DNA from: Bacteroidota bacterium
GTDB taxonomy: Bacteria; Bacteroidota; Bacteroidia; UBA8524
DNA: 64,000 nucleotides
Direction of reading: 5' to 3'
NCBI GenBank assembly: GCA_008933805.1
Contig: WBUH01000004.1
Coordinates: 1 to 64,000 of the forward strand
This document shows positions 38,301 to 47,272 of the stretch, in pieces; positions within the stretch are counted from its first letter, which is position 1; every line of letters starts with the position of its first letter. The notes beneath the pieces are model-generated. The model was not told the DNA's origin. It was given only the letters and a program-made list of their open reading frames with translations, and did no database searches. The position numbers and the translations under genes are program-made.

Positions 38301-38308
38301 CAAATATA
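38301..38308 (-). promoter_or_regulatory. -7 box of LruC paralogue 3
   Basis: TATATTTG on the minus strand, 37 bases before the start codon. Confidence 0.4.
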
Positions 38309-38449
38309 GTTATGCCCCAACCGCCACTCATCATTTTTCAATAAACGGCAGGAAAATTATATGAGTTGCTGTTTTGTGTGACGAATAGCTATATTCTATT
38401 GCTAAGGTACAACTATTATTTAAACCGCAACTCAAAGAAATGGAGTATT

Positions 38450-39475
38450 TTATATTTTTTTAGATTGGGTATATGCCTTACAAATTCGCTCAACACTAGT
38501 ACTAAAAGGGGTGAACACAAACCCCAAATCATTCTTAATACTATTGCTTATATAAGTAAATTTTTTCTGGCTATTTCTGGCGGTTTCTTTGGTTACCAAA
38601 GGCTCTTTTCCAGCCAAGGCTTTCATGCCGTAATATACCCTTGCCAATTGGGTTAGTATGTTGCCCGCGGCAATGGTAGGGCCTTTCTTCCCAAAACCTC
38701 CTGCAACTCGGGTAAAGAAATCTTTAAAGGTTAAATTATCAGATACCATTACATACCGGCGGTTGGTTATAGGGCTCTCAACTAATTGAATCATAGCCCT
38801 GCACACATCCAATACATCCACATATCCGTTCTGCCCCTTAGTATAAAAGGCCATACCTTTATATGCAGTATCTATCAACCTGCACGAGCCTTTATTCCAT
38901 AACCCCTCTCCTATTATAATACCGGGGTTCACAATCACGGCATCCAAACCTTCTTCTACCCCGCGCCATACCTCCATCTCAGCAAGGTATTTGCTCACTG
39001 CATACATTGTATTGTATTTACCATCGCGCCAAGGTGTGTTTTCATCTACTACGTCTCCATCCTTCTCCCTTCCTAAGGCAGCAATGCTGCTGGCATAGCA
39101 AAGTTTCTTTACGCCTGCTTCTAATGCACAATTCACCACATTTGCAGTTCCTTGCGCATTGGTTTGCATCATCTCATCACGTTTCTTAGTCCAAAAAGAA
39201 ACCACAGCGGCAGTATGAAAAACGTAGTCAATGCCTTTCATAGCATCGGTTACAGCAAAAGTGTCTAAAATATCACACTCTTTCCATTGCAAATGTGCAA
39301 GAAGGTCGGTTTTTACCCCTCTCATTGCGCATATAGTATCAAACTCTAAAAGGCTTGAACCGGCTCTCTTTATAGCGGTTACAGCATATCCTTGTTGAAG
39401 TAAATTGATGGCTAAATGCGAACCTAAAAATCCTGTAGCGCCTGTTAGTAAAACTTTAACCCTGTTCGGTTGCAT
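38450..39475 (-). CDS. NAD-dependent epimerase/dehydratase (extended SDR)
   Basis: 341 residues from ATG 39475. The frame stays open to 39610, but the added 45 residues are not SDR-like and would overlap the promoter region of the divergent gene. N-terminal VLLTGATGFLGSHLA binds NAD(P); the catalytic YAVSK (Tyr-x-x-x-Lys) is present. It resembles dihydroflavonol reductase-like and sugar epimerase-like SDRs; the substrate is unknown. Confidence 0.88.
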   Translation of the reverse strand: MQPNRVKVLLTGATGFLGSHLAINLLQQGYAVTAIKRAGSSLLEFDTICAMRGVKTDLLAHLQWKECDILDTFAVTDAMKGIDYVFHTAAVVSFWTKKRDEMMQTNAQGTANVVNCALEAGVKKLCYASSIAALGREKDGDVVDENTPWRDGKYNTMYAVSKYLAEMEVWRGVEEGLDAVIVNPGIIIGEGLWNKGSCRLIDTAYKGMAFYTKGQNGYVDVLDVCRAMIQLVESPITNRRYVMVSDNLTFKDFFTRVAGGFGKKGPTIAAGNILTQLARVYYGMKALAGKEPLVTKETARNSQKKFTYISNSIKNDLGFVFTPFSTSVERICKAYTQSKKI

Positions 39476-39499
39476 TATTGTGGGTGGGTTGTATCTTTG
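39470..39499 (+). promoter_or_regulatory. Promoter of the PID-CTERM gene
   Basis: TTG (39470-39472), 19 bases, TATCTTTG (39492-39499): consensus spacing, about 73 bases upstream of the ATG at 39573. A second TATCTTTG at 39561-39568 lacks an upstream TTG and would leave almost no leader. Confidence 0.55.
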
Positions 39500-39572
39500 T
39501 TGCAACAAAAGAAGAAAATTCTTTGACAACATTATAAAGTTATTATTAAAAAATAAATTATATCTTTGCTCT

Positions 39573-39764
39573 ATGAAAATGTTTAAAATAATTGCATCTG
39601 TGGGGTTCATGTTTTTGATAGCCGGCGTTGGAAGCGTTATGGCTCAGCCAGGTCCTGGACCTGTGTTTAACCCGGTTCCACTTGATGGCGGTATCACACT
39701 TTTATTAGCAGCCGGTGCTACACTAGGTGTTAAGAAAGCTATTGATGCCCGTAAAAATAAGTAA
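39573..39764 (+). CDS. PID-CTERM-type mini-protein
   Basis: 63 residues. Signal peptide (FKIIASVGFMFLIAGVGSVM, then AQ), a Pro/Gly linker (PGPGPVFNPVP), and the tail LDGGITLLLAAGATLGVKK, followed by IDARKNK. This matches the PID-CTERM sorting signal seen in Bacteroidota: Pro-(Ile/Leu)-Asp-Gly-Gly, a hydrophobic helix, and a basic end. The whole mature protein is little more than the sorting signal. A transpeptidase-like processing enzyme is expected elsewhere in the genome; none is in this window. Confidence 0.85.
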   Translation: MKMFKIIASVGFMFLIAGVGSVMAQPGPGPVFNPVPLDGGITLLLAAGATLGVKKAIDARKNK

Positions 39765-39807
39765 GTAAGCAGGTAGCTATACCTTAAACGATATATACAC
39801 ATTCTCT

Positions 39808-39842
39808 AAAAAGGGAATACTCTACGGGTATTCCCTTTTTTT
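39808..39842 (+). terminator. Terminator of the PID-CTERM gene
   Basis: AAAAAGGGAATAC (39808-39820) with GTATTCCCTTTTT (39828-39840), loop of 7, then a T run. Confidence 0.9.
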
Positions 39843-39996
39843 ATTGGCTCCGTTTAAATAATTATAATGTCCATTAATCACTGAAAAACTCCCGTTGCTA
39901 TAATTGCATTATTTGCAACTACAGTTTATCTTCAAAAAGCGACGGTTTGTGGTAAAAAAAATCGCTATTGCAACTATTTAACTAAATTTGCGCGAA

Positions 39997-40959
39997 GTGA
40001 GTTTGAAAGTATCTAACGAAACCAAAGTAGGTGCCCTTGCCGCCATAGCAATTACCCTGCTAGTGCTGGGCTATAATTTTTTGAAAGGCAAAGACCTTTT
40101 TACACGTACCAAAGTATATTATGCCGTTTACGACAGAGTAGAAGGTTTGGCAGGCTCTAATGCAGTAACCATTAACGGTTACAAAGTAGGGCAAGTAACC
40201 AAAGTGGGCCTGATACCTGAGGATAATATGAAGGTGAAGGTGACTATTGAGATATTTAACGATATCGAAGTAGGAGACAGTTCTATTGCCCGCATTATCA
40301 ATGCAGATTTGTTCGGCTCAAAAGCCATTGAGTTGGTATTGTCCGGAAAACCTAAATTGCTTGAAAGCGGCAGTACCCTTATCAGCGAAACTCAACCATC
40401 ACTAACCAGCTCTTTGACAGAAATTGCCAAACCGCTAAAAGAGAAGGTAGAGAGTATCTTAATTTCAATGGATTCGATTTTCGGGGGCGAGAGCGGTGCC
40501 CACCTTCGCGGTACCATTGCCAACCTCGACCATATTACCCATAATTTCAAATCAACCTCTGATAACTTGGATAAGTTGGTGGCTGAACAAAGCCAAAAAC
40601 TGGATGCCATATTTGGTAATGTTTTATCTATCAGCAACAACCTTAAAAACAACAACGAGAACATTAATGCTGTGATAGCTAACCTGCGCCGTGTAAGCGA
40701 CACCTTGGCTGCATCAAATATTAAACAAGTGGTTGCTAATGCTGAAGCTACCTTGAAAGAAGTTGCCCTTATTACCGAAAAGATAAACAAAGGCGAAGGC
40801 AGCATTGGTTTGCTTATAAACGACAAGAAGCTGTACAACAATCTTGAACAGTCGGCCTCATCGTTGGATGCGTTGCTTAAAGACATGAAAGAGCATCCTA
40901 AACGCTACGTACATTTCTCAATCTTTGGCCGCAAGGATAAAAAAGAAGACAAGAAGTAA
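39997..40959 (+). CDS. MlaD/MCE-family lipid transport protein
   Basis: 320 residues from GTG 39997, preferred over TTG 39988 because it starts at the conserved SLKVSNETKVG; TTG 39988 also overlaps a -7-like TAAATTTG (39983-39990). One TM helix (about 12-30), then an MCE domain (about 38-115; VEGLAGSNAVTINGYKVGQV), then a helical C-terminal region. It is probably the periplasmic substrate-binding part of an Mla-type phospholipid ABC transporter, but the ATPase and permease are not adjacent. Confidence 0.9.
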   Translation: MSLKVSNETKVGALAAIAITLLVLGYNFLKGKDLFTRTKVYYAVYDRVEGLAGSNAVTINGYKVGQVTKVGLIPEDNMKVKVTIEIFNDIEVGDSSIARIINADLFGSKAIELVLSGKPKLLESGSTLISETQPSLTSSLTEIAKPLKEKVESILISMDSIFGGESGAHLRGTIANLDHITHNFKSTSDNLDKLVAEQSQKLDAIFGNVLSISNNLKNNNENINAVIANLRRVSDTLAASNIKQVVANAEATLKEVALITEKINKGEGSIGLLINDKKLYNNLEQSASSLDALLKDMKEHPKRYVHFSIFGRKDKKEDKK

Positions 40960-41054
40960 CCTGCCGTAATGGCACAAGCCCCGTCGTTGCGCCATCTAAC
41001 CACCGGCTTGGCAAGGTTTTGGCTATACATTCTACATTTTCAATATAATATGCC

Positions 41055-41062
41055 TATTTTTG
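41055..41062 (+). promoter_or_regulatory. Possible -7 box for trigger factor
   Basis: TATTTTTG, 57 bases before the GTG at 41120; no clear TTG upstream. Confidence 0.3.
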
Positions 41063-41119
41063 CCAGCCTTTTTTGAAGGCTTTCCTATTACTATATATTA
41101 CAATTAATAACATACCAAA

Positions 41120-42565
41120 GTGGACGCAAAATTTGCCAAAACCGACGATTTAAACGCGAAACTTTCTATAACCCTTACGCCTGAAGATTACAGGCCGGCT
41201 ATTGAAAAAGAACTGAAAGAACTTCAACGCAAAGTATCAATGCCGGGTTTCCGCCCCGGAAAAGCCCCTATGGGGATTGTACAGAAAAACTATGGCCGCA
41301 GCGTGAAAGTGGATGAGGTAAACCGCCTTGCATCACAATACCTGTTTGATTACCTGCGCGATAATAATATTGAAATATTGGGTCAGCCTTTGATGAGCGA
41401 TACCGAAGAAAGCAAAATTAACTTTGATGCTGACGAGGATTTTGTATTTGCTTTTGATTTGGGTTTGATGCCTGATTTTGAAATTAACATTGGCACACAA
41501 GACGTTCTAACCCTTTACAAAATAAAGGTAGATGAGAAAATGATTGATGAGGAGATTGCCAACGTACAAAAACGCTATGCTGAAATTAGCGATGTGGATG
41601 TGGCTGAGGAGAAAGATGTGATTTATGCTGATGTAACTGAACTTGACGAGGCAGGCCAACCGCTTGAAGGTGGTATTGCTAACCGTCGTGTATCGTTAAC
41701 TGCTGAGTTGGTAACCAACGAAGAGTTGAAAAAACAATTGGTGGGCATTGCCAAAGACACTGAGTTAAAAGTGAACATTTTTGACTTGTTTAACGGCAAC
41801 GAAACAGTAATTGGTAATGCACTTGGAATACCTAAAGAAGGTGTGAATGATTTGAACCCTACTTTTGATATGAAAGTGGTTGAAATTAAGCGTTACATTG
41901 ATGCTGAGATAAACCAAGAGTTGTTTGACAAAATGTTTGGTGCAGGTGTGGTAACTACTGTTGAAGACTTTAGGCAAAAAGTTGAAGCTGAATTGGGCTT
42001 TTACTTTGAAAACGAAGCCAACCACCACCTTGAGCATGAAATAAGCCACTTGATTACTGACAAGCACACGTTTGATTTGCCTGATACCTTCTTGAAACGT
42101 TGGTTGATGGATACTCAAAACAAAACTTACAACGCAGACAATATTGAAAGCAAATACACTGCTGAAAAAGCAGGTTTGCGCTACTCATTAGTGCGCGATA
42201 AGTTTGAAAGGTTGCACAACCTCGAGGCTACACCAGAAGAGATTGAAAAAGCATCTTTGGGCTATACCTTCAACTTGTTTAACCAATACGGGATGTACAA
42301 TCCAGACCCAAGCACAGTAAAAGCATTTAGCGATGAGCAATTGAAGAAAGACGATTACCGCAATCGTATGGCTGAAATTGCTATTAACCGCGCTGTAATT
42401 GCTACTGTGAAAGGTATGGTTACTATTGAAGAGAAAGAAGTGGGTACTGAAGAGTTCTACAAAATCATCAACGAGCACAACCACGCTCACCACAACGGCC
42501 ACAGTCACGAAGGTCACGACCATGACCACGACGGACATGACCACGATCACGACCACGAGCATTAA
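41120..42565 (+). CDS. tig: Trigger factor (ribosome-bound chaperone)
   Basis: Folding helper for nascent chains. 481 residues, GTG start. The ribosome-binding N-domain carries MPGFRPGKAPMGIVQKNYG, the family loop. The middle and C-terminal arms are helical. The PPIase domain is divergent, as is usual in Bacteroidota. The last 30 or so residues hold 14 His among Asp/Gly/Glu (GHDHDHDGHDHDHDHEH), a likely metal-binding tail. Confidence 0.93.
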   Translation: MDAKFAKTDDLNAKLSITLTPEDYRPAIEKELKELQRKVSMPGFRPGKAPMGIVQKNYGRSVKVDEVNRLASQYLFDYLRDNNIEILGQPLMSDTEESKINFDADEDFVFAFDLGLMPDFEINIGTQDVLTLYKIKVDEKMIDEEIANVQKRYAEISDVDVAEEKDVIYADVTELDEAGQPLEGGIANRRVSLTAELVTNEELKKQLVGIAKDTELKVNIFDLFNGNETVIGNALGIPKEGVNDLNPTFDMKVVEIKRYIDAEINQELFDKMFGAGVVTTVEDFRQKVEAELGFYFENEANHHLEHEISHLITDKHTFDLPDTFLKRWLMDTQNKTYNADNIESKYTAEKAGLRYSLVRDKFERLHNLEATPEEIEKASLGYTFNLFNQYGMYNPDPSTVKAFSDEQLKKDDYRNRMAEIAINRAVIATVKGMVTIEEKEVGTEEFYKIINEHNHAHHNGHSHEGHDHDHDGHDHDHDHEH

Positions 42566-42590
42566 TAAGCTCTGCTTACAATATAACGCA

Positions 42591-42623
42591 AGCCGCTGTG
42601 TGATTCATACAGCGGCTTTTTTA
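42591..42623 (+). terminator. Terminator of tig
   Basis: AGCCGCTGT (42591-42599) with ACAGCGGCT (42609-42617), followed by a T run. Confidence 0.88.
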
Positions 42624-42738
42624 TTGCCTCAACCAAAAAGTACCACACTAATAGGGCATAATACAATAAGTTGCCGTGTAAGTACTTACGTAGTACCAAG
42701 CCAAAAGAGTATTTTTGCACCACACTTATACACTCGCT

Positions 42739-43563
42739 TTGCAATACGATATTCTTGATATACTGATATTAATAGCTGCCGGAGCTGCCGGTGGTTTCAT
42801 GTCGGGCTTGCTGGGGGTAGGCGGCGGCATTATTTTCATCCCCATTCTCGATTTTGTGTTTACCCGTTATGGTTTCCCGCGCGAAGATTTGGCGCAGTTT
42901 ATTATTGCCAACTCTTTGTTTATTATCATTTTCACAGGGCTGCTCAACAGTTATAAGCAATACCGAAATAAGAATTTTTTTCCGAGGCTTATCATATATA
43001 CTGCAATTCCTGCCATTGTAACCGCATGGTTTTTTACATGGCTGATACAAAACGGTACCTGGTACAGTAAAGAAACTTTTAACCTTGTTTTTTTATTGAT
43101 GCTAAGTCCCATGATTTTGCGAATGCTGTATACCCGCAAACGCGAAACACCTAAAGAAGCTGCTGAACCCAAGCCCTACCAGTTTGGACTGACGGGTTTA
43201 CTGACAGGTGCTTTTACTGCCTTTTCAGGCTTGGGCGGCGGTATGATTATGGTACCCAGCTTTACTGATTTTTTGAAGCTGGACATTAAAAAAGCTACCT
43301 CCATATCAGCAGGGGTGGTGCCCTTAATCGCCTTAATGCTTGCCATAAAATACTTTACCTCAACCCCATCGGCTGATGTGGTGCTGCCCCACATCGGTTA
43401 CATCGTATATTCAGTAGCACTGCCTATGATAGCAGGCACTTTTATTACGGTAGGATTTGGCGTAAATCTTTCACACAAAACCCCTTCGCCCGTTATAAAA
43501 ACCATTTTTGCCTTATTTGCGCTATTGGTGATTATAAAACTGGTGATAGAGAATTACTTTTAA
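42739..43563 (+). CDS. TSUP (TauE/SafE) family anion permease
   Basis: 274 residues from TTG 42739; the frame is open from TTG 42715, but that codon overlaps a -7-like TATTTTTG (42710-42717). About eight TM helices in two repeats, each with the family's GGFMSGLLGVGGGIIFIP or GAFTAFSGLGGGMIMVP motif. Members move sulfite, sulfoacetate, thiosulfate or other sulfur anions. A sulfur-handling fusion protein lies one gene downstream, which fits but does not prove that role. Confidence 0.88.
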   Translation: MQYDILDILILIAAGAAGGFMSGLLGVGGGIIFIPILDFVFTRYGFPREDLAQFIIANSLFIIIFTGLLNSYKQYRNKNFFPRLIIYTAIPAIVTAWFFTWLIQNGTWYSKETFNLVFLLMLSPMILRMLYTRKRETPKEAAEPKPYQFGLTGLLTGAFTAFSGLGGGMIMVPSFTDFLKLDIKKATSISAGVVPLIALMLAIKYFTSTPSADVVLPHIGYIVYSVALPMIAGTFITVGFGVNLSHKTPSPVIKTIFALFALLVIIKLVIENYF

Positions 43564-43570
43564 TTTCAGA

Positions 43571-44260
43571 TTGACTCACATACTTAGCATAGAAACCTCT
43601 ACGGGCATTTGTTCGGTTGCTGTACAAACCAACGGACAAGTGGTATCATCACGCGAAGACAATCGCCGTAACAGCCATAGTGCCAACATCACCCTTTTTA
43701 TTGATGAGGTGGTAAAAGATGCCGGCCTGTCATTATCGCAGATAGATGCCGTGGCGGTAGGCAAAGGCCCCGGCTCATACACAGGGCTGCGTATCGGTGT
43801 ATCGGCAGCCAAAGGGCTGTGTTATGCCCTTAACAAACCGCTTATTGCGCTCAACTCGCTGCAAACAATGGCTTGCCATCCCGCTTTGCGTCAATACACC
43901 GCGGCCGATACCCTGCTTTGCCCTATGATTGATGCCCGCCGCATGGAAGTGTATTGTGCACTTTACAACCCCATGCTTGAAGTAGTAAAAGATACCGAAG
44001 CCCTGATAATTGACAGTACTTCTTTTGGCACTGAACTTGCCGAACATCAAATAGTTTTTTTTGGTGACGGGGCTGATAAATGTAAGGATACCATACAGCA
44101 CCAAAATGCAGTGTTTGTGCCCGATATTTATCCAAGTGCCTTGCACAACGGAGCGTTGGCTTTAGATGCCTACAAACAGCAACGTTTTGAGGACGTGGCC
44201 TACTTTGAGCCTTTTTACCTGAAAGAGTTTGTAGGAACCGTGGCTAAACAGCCATTGTAA
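43571..44260 (+). CDS. tsaB: tRNA threonylcarbamoyladenosine biosynthesis protein TsaB
   Basis: 229 residues, TTG start. Partner of TsaD in t6A37 formation on ANN-decoding tRNAs. ILSIETSTGICSVAV and the hallmark VGKGPGSYTGLRIGVSAAKG are present. It follows the TSUP gene by 7 bases. Confidence 0.93.
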   Translation: MTHILSIETSTGICSVAVQTNGQVVSSREDNRRNSHSANITLFIDEVVKDAGLSLSQIDAVAVGKGPGSYTGLRIGVSAAKGLCYALNKPLIALNSLQTMACHPALRQYTAADTLLCPMIDARRMEVYCALYNPMLEVVKDTEALIIDSTSFGTELAEHQIVFFGDGADKCKDTIQHQNAVFVPDIYPSALHNGALALDAYKQQRFEDVAYFEPFYLKEFVGTVAKQPL

Positions 44261-44321
44261 CCTGCATACCAAAACAACTTTTTAACACTTACCTTTGAAT
44301 TAACTAATTATCACCACTGTT

Positions 44322-45716
44322 ATGTTTGTTGAACAACTATACACCAACTGCCTTGCTCAGGCTACGTATTACGTAGAGTCAGAAGGAGAAGCGGTAATTA
44401 TCGACCCCTTGCGCGACGTAGATGCCTACATCGAAAAGGCGAACCAACGCGGGGCTACCATAAAATACATTTTCGAAACCCACTTTCACGCTGATTTCGT
44501 ATCAGGGCATATTGATTTGGCTAAGAAAACCGGAGCACCTATAGTGTTTGGTCCTACCGCCAAAACCAACTTTGAAATACACGAAGCCAAAGACGGCGAG
44601 AAAATACAGGTAGGTTTGCTCACCTTTGAAGTGCTGCACACCCCCGGCCATACCCCCGAATCGTCGTGCTACTTATTGTACGATGAAGATGGCAACCCGC
44701 ACAGCATTTTTACGGGTGATACCGTGTTTGTGGGCGATGTAGGCCGTCCTGATTTGCTGGACGGTGTAATGACCAAAGAAGAGTTGGCGGGCATGATGTA
44801 TGAATCGCTGAACAAAAAAATTAAAACCCTTCCTGATAGCTTAATTCTTTACCCTGCACACGGCCCCGGCTCTGCGTGCGGTAAAAACATCGGTAAAGAA
44901 ACTTACAGCACTTTGGGCGAGCAAAAGAAATTGAACTATGCCTTGCAAGACATGGATAAGGATGAGTTTATAAAAACCCTTACCGATGGCATTGCACCCG
45001 CCCCTGCCTACTTTTTTGCCGATGCTAAAATGAACAAGGCCGGCTACTTACCTATTGAAGACGTGATAGCCAAAGGCAACACCCACCTTACCGTGAGTGA
45101 TGTTGAAAAAGCCCTTGCCGAAGGTATGGTGGTGATAGATTGCCGCAAGCCTGCCGATTTTGAGTTGGGTTTTATTCCAAAATCAATCAATATAGGACTT
45201 GACGGGCAGTTTGCCATTTGGGCAGCTACCTTGTTGGATATTAAATCGCCCGTTGCATTGGTTTGCAATGCAGGAGACGAAGAACAAGCCATTACCCGCC
45301 TTGCCCGTACCGGATTTGAAGACATTCGCGGCTACCTTGCCGGAGGCTTTGAAACTTGGGCTAATGCAGGTAAACCCGTTGATATGATAATTTCGGTTGA
45401 ACCTGAAGAGCTTGAAATAGATTATAAACACGGCCAAATAGCTGTTTTGGACGTGCGTAAAGAAGGCGAGTTTAACGACGGCCACGTTAAAGATGCCCGT
45501 TGGATTACCCTGCAAAATCTTGAAAAAGAACTGAATACCTTACCCAAAACCGATGATTATTACGTGCATTGCGCAGGCGGTTACCGCTCAATGATTGCGG
45601 CATCCATCCTTAAAAAGCATGGCTTTACAAGGGTGCGCAACGTGTATGGCGGCTACGGTAAGATAAAAGAAACCGGCATTGCCTTAGAGAAACCTAAAGC
45701 GGCTACAGCCCACTAA
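44322..45716 (+). CDS. Persulfide-dioxygenase-like metallohydrolase fused to two rhodanese domains
   Basis: 464 residues. N-terminal metallo-beta-lactamase domain (about 1-240) with THFHADFVSGH, the ETHE1-type iron-site motif. Then rhodanese 1 (about 255-350; candidate Cys in VCNAGDE) and rhodanese 2 (about 365-455; Cys in HCAGGYRSM). ETHE1-type enzymes oxidise glutathione persulfide to sulfite; rhodaneses carry the persulfide. The fusion suggests internal sulfur transfer. A -7-like TACCTTTG lies at 44290-44297. Confidence 0.93.
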   Translation: MFVEQLYTNCLAQATYYVESEGEAVIIDPLRDVDAYIEKANQRGATIKYIFETHFHADFVSGHIDLAKKTGAPIVFGPTAKTNFEIHEAKDGEKIQVGLLTFEVLHTPGHTPESSCYLLYDEDGNPHSIFTGDTVFVGDVGRPDLLDGVMTKEELAGMMYESLNKKIKTLPDSLILYPAHGPGSACGKNIGKETYSTLGEQKKLNYALQDMDKDEFIKTLTDGIAPAPAYFFADAKMNKAGYLPIEDVIAKGNTHLTVSDVEKALAEGMVVIDCRKPADFELGFIPKSINIGLDGQFAIWAATLLDIKSPVALVCNAGDEEQAITRLARTGFEDIRGYLAGGFETWANAGKPVDMIISVEPEELEIDYKHGQIAVLDVRKEGEFNDGHVKDARWITLQNLEKELNTLPKTDDYYVHCAGGYRSMIAASILKKHGFTRVRNVYGGYGKIKETGIALEKPKAATAH

Positions 45717-45718
45717 AT

Positions 45719-46456
45719 GTGTTTGTAATACCCGTGCAAAAAAGCGGAACCACATTATACATACCCGTTTTAAAATACATGGCAGCCTTAGGGCTGCTTA
45801 TGCTTTTTTGCGCTACAGCAAAAGCACAGCACAACCCTTGGGATACCATTAAATATTATGTGGTAAACAAAAAACCATCGTTTGTGGTGGAGTTGGATGG
45901 GAAACACAGCTTTTTTAGGGAAGCTCCCGTTGTGGTTGACGGTTTGCGTGCAGGGGCTGATTTTGACGATAAGGTGCGCTTGTTTATCGGTGTGTACGGC
46001 AACCGTTTTAAAGTGTCGCGCACGTTTATAGAAAACCAGTACACCATTGCTGAACGCCGCATACAACAAGACTTATCAATGACGTATGTGAGTGCTACCT
46101 GCGAGTATGTAGTCCATAATTCAAAACATTGGGAATTGGCAGTACCCGTGCAGGTAGGCTACGGAATAGGCAAACGAACCCGTTACAATGCTGCAACAGG
46201 CGAACAACTTGAGCAAATACGCCCCGGTTTTGTACCCCTTGAGTTTAATTTCAGGGCCATGTACCGCATTACTGATTGGCTGAATGTGAGTGCGGGTTTG
46301 GGTTATCGTTATGCCTTGTTTTCGTCAATAGTCAGCGATGATTTTAGTGCCCCCAATTATACTTACGGTATTGGTATCTCGCCCATACGTATTCTTAAAA
46401 AAATAGGGGTATTAGAAGATAAAAAGGGTAAACTGCAGCTCAAAAAACGCAAATAG
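45719..46456 (+). CDS. Predicted exported or outer-membrane protein, function unknown
   Basis: 245 residues from GTG 45719. The hydrophobic segment KYMAALGLLMLFCATAKA before QHNPWDT is a signal peptide; GTG 45734 or ATG 45779 would give a more normal signal length. The mature part has alternating beta strands and Tyr/Gly patterns of a small barrel. It begins 3 bases after the preceding stop, so it probably shares its transcript. Confidence 0.7.
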   Translation: MFVIPVQKSGTTLYIPVLKYMAALGLLMLFCATAKAQHNPWDTIKYYVVNKKPSFVVELDGKHSFFREAPVVVDGLRAGADFDDKVRLFIGVYGNRFKVSRTFIENQYTIAERRIQQDLSMTYVSATCEYVVHNSKHWELAVPVQVGYGIGKRTRYNAATGEQLEQIRPGFVPLEFNFRAMYRITDWLNVSAGLGYRYALFSSIVSDDFSAPNYTYGIGISPIRILKKIGVLEDKKGKLQLKKRK

Positions 46457-46457
46457 C

Positions 46458-47255
46458 TTGTACTGCTCAATAAAATACAAGGCTTCCATTATTTCGTATC
46501 AGGTATTTGGTAGCGGTAATGAGTTACTGCTGGCTTTTCCCGGCTATGGAAAGGATGCTACCTCACTAAGTATTTTGGGCGATACGTTCGGCAACCGCTT
46601 CAAAGTTATCAGCATTGATGTTTTTTATCACGGCCTATCTACTTGGGAAGAAAGCCAACTCCCCAATGCCGACGATTGGAAACAGATTGTAACCGCTATT
46701 TTAGTTGAAAACGGCAACCCCCAAAAGTTTTCGGTATTTGGGTATAGCATCGGCGGGCGGGTAGCTACGTTTACTGCCTTCCATTTTGCTGAACGCGTAA
46801 ACCTGCTTTGGCTGGCTGCGGCAACGGGTATAGGCAACGAGGGCTTTTATACCTTTGCAGTGGGTACATCGTTGGGCAATTTTATGTTCAGCCGTTTTGT
46901 AAACCGTCCCACTCCCATTTTTGCATTTGCCAAGTTATTGGGCAGTACGCTACAGGGCTTCATCATACGCAAGATTGATACGTTTGAAAAACGCAACCTT
47001 TTGTATAAACGCTGGAGGGTATTAAAAAACTTCAGTTGCTCCAAAAAACAATTACAACAACGGCTAAATGCCAACGGCTGCCGAGTGGTATTGTTATACG
47101 GTAAAAAAGATGTGGTGGTAAACTATAAAGCGGCGATAGCCTTTGCCCAAAAACTCAATCACCCTATACTGTTATTGCCCGACGCAGGCCACCACCTGCT
47201 TGATAATACTACGCTTGAACGGATAAAAGGAGAGGCTGTTTTTAGTGAGCATTGA
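46458..47255 (+). CDS. Alpha/beta hydrolase
   Basis: 265 residues, TTG start at 46458, directly after the preceding stop. LLLAFPGYGKDA (oxyanion region), VFGYSIGGRVATF with nucleophile Ser in GYSIGG, and a late His in PDAGHHLLDN give the Ser/His parts of a catalytic triad; an acid lies in YGKKDVVVNY. Substrate unknown. Confidence 0.88.
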   Translation: MYCSIKYKASIISYQVFGSGNELLLAFPGYGKDATSLSILGDTFGNRFKVISIDVFYHGLSTWEESQLPNADDWKQIVTAILVENGNPQKFSVFGYSIGGRVATFTAFHFAERVNLLWLAAATGIGNEGFYTFAVGTSLGNFMFSRFVNRPTPIFAFAKLLGSTLQGFIIRKIDTFEKRNLLYKRWRVLKNFSCSKKQLQQRLNANGCRVVLLYGKKDVVVNYKAAIAFAQKLNHPILLLPDAGHHLLDNTTLERIKGEAVFSEH

Positions 47256-47272
47256 ACATTTATCAGTAAGCA

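Noticed and set aside
39475-39610. 45-residue N-terminal extension of the epimerase
   Set aside because: Not SDR-like and it overlaps the promoter of the divergent PID-CTERM gene; the Met before QPNRVKVLLTG is the better start.
42426-42758. Thr-rich plus-strand open frame at the end of trigger factor
   Set aside because: It is the His-tail coding DNA read in another frame, giving Thr-rich low complexity.
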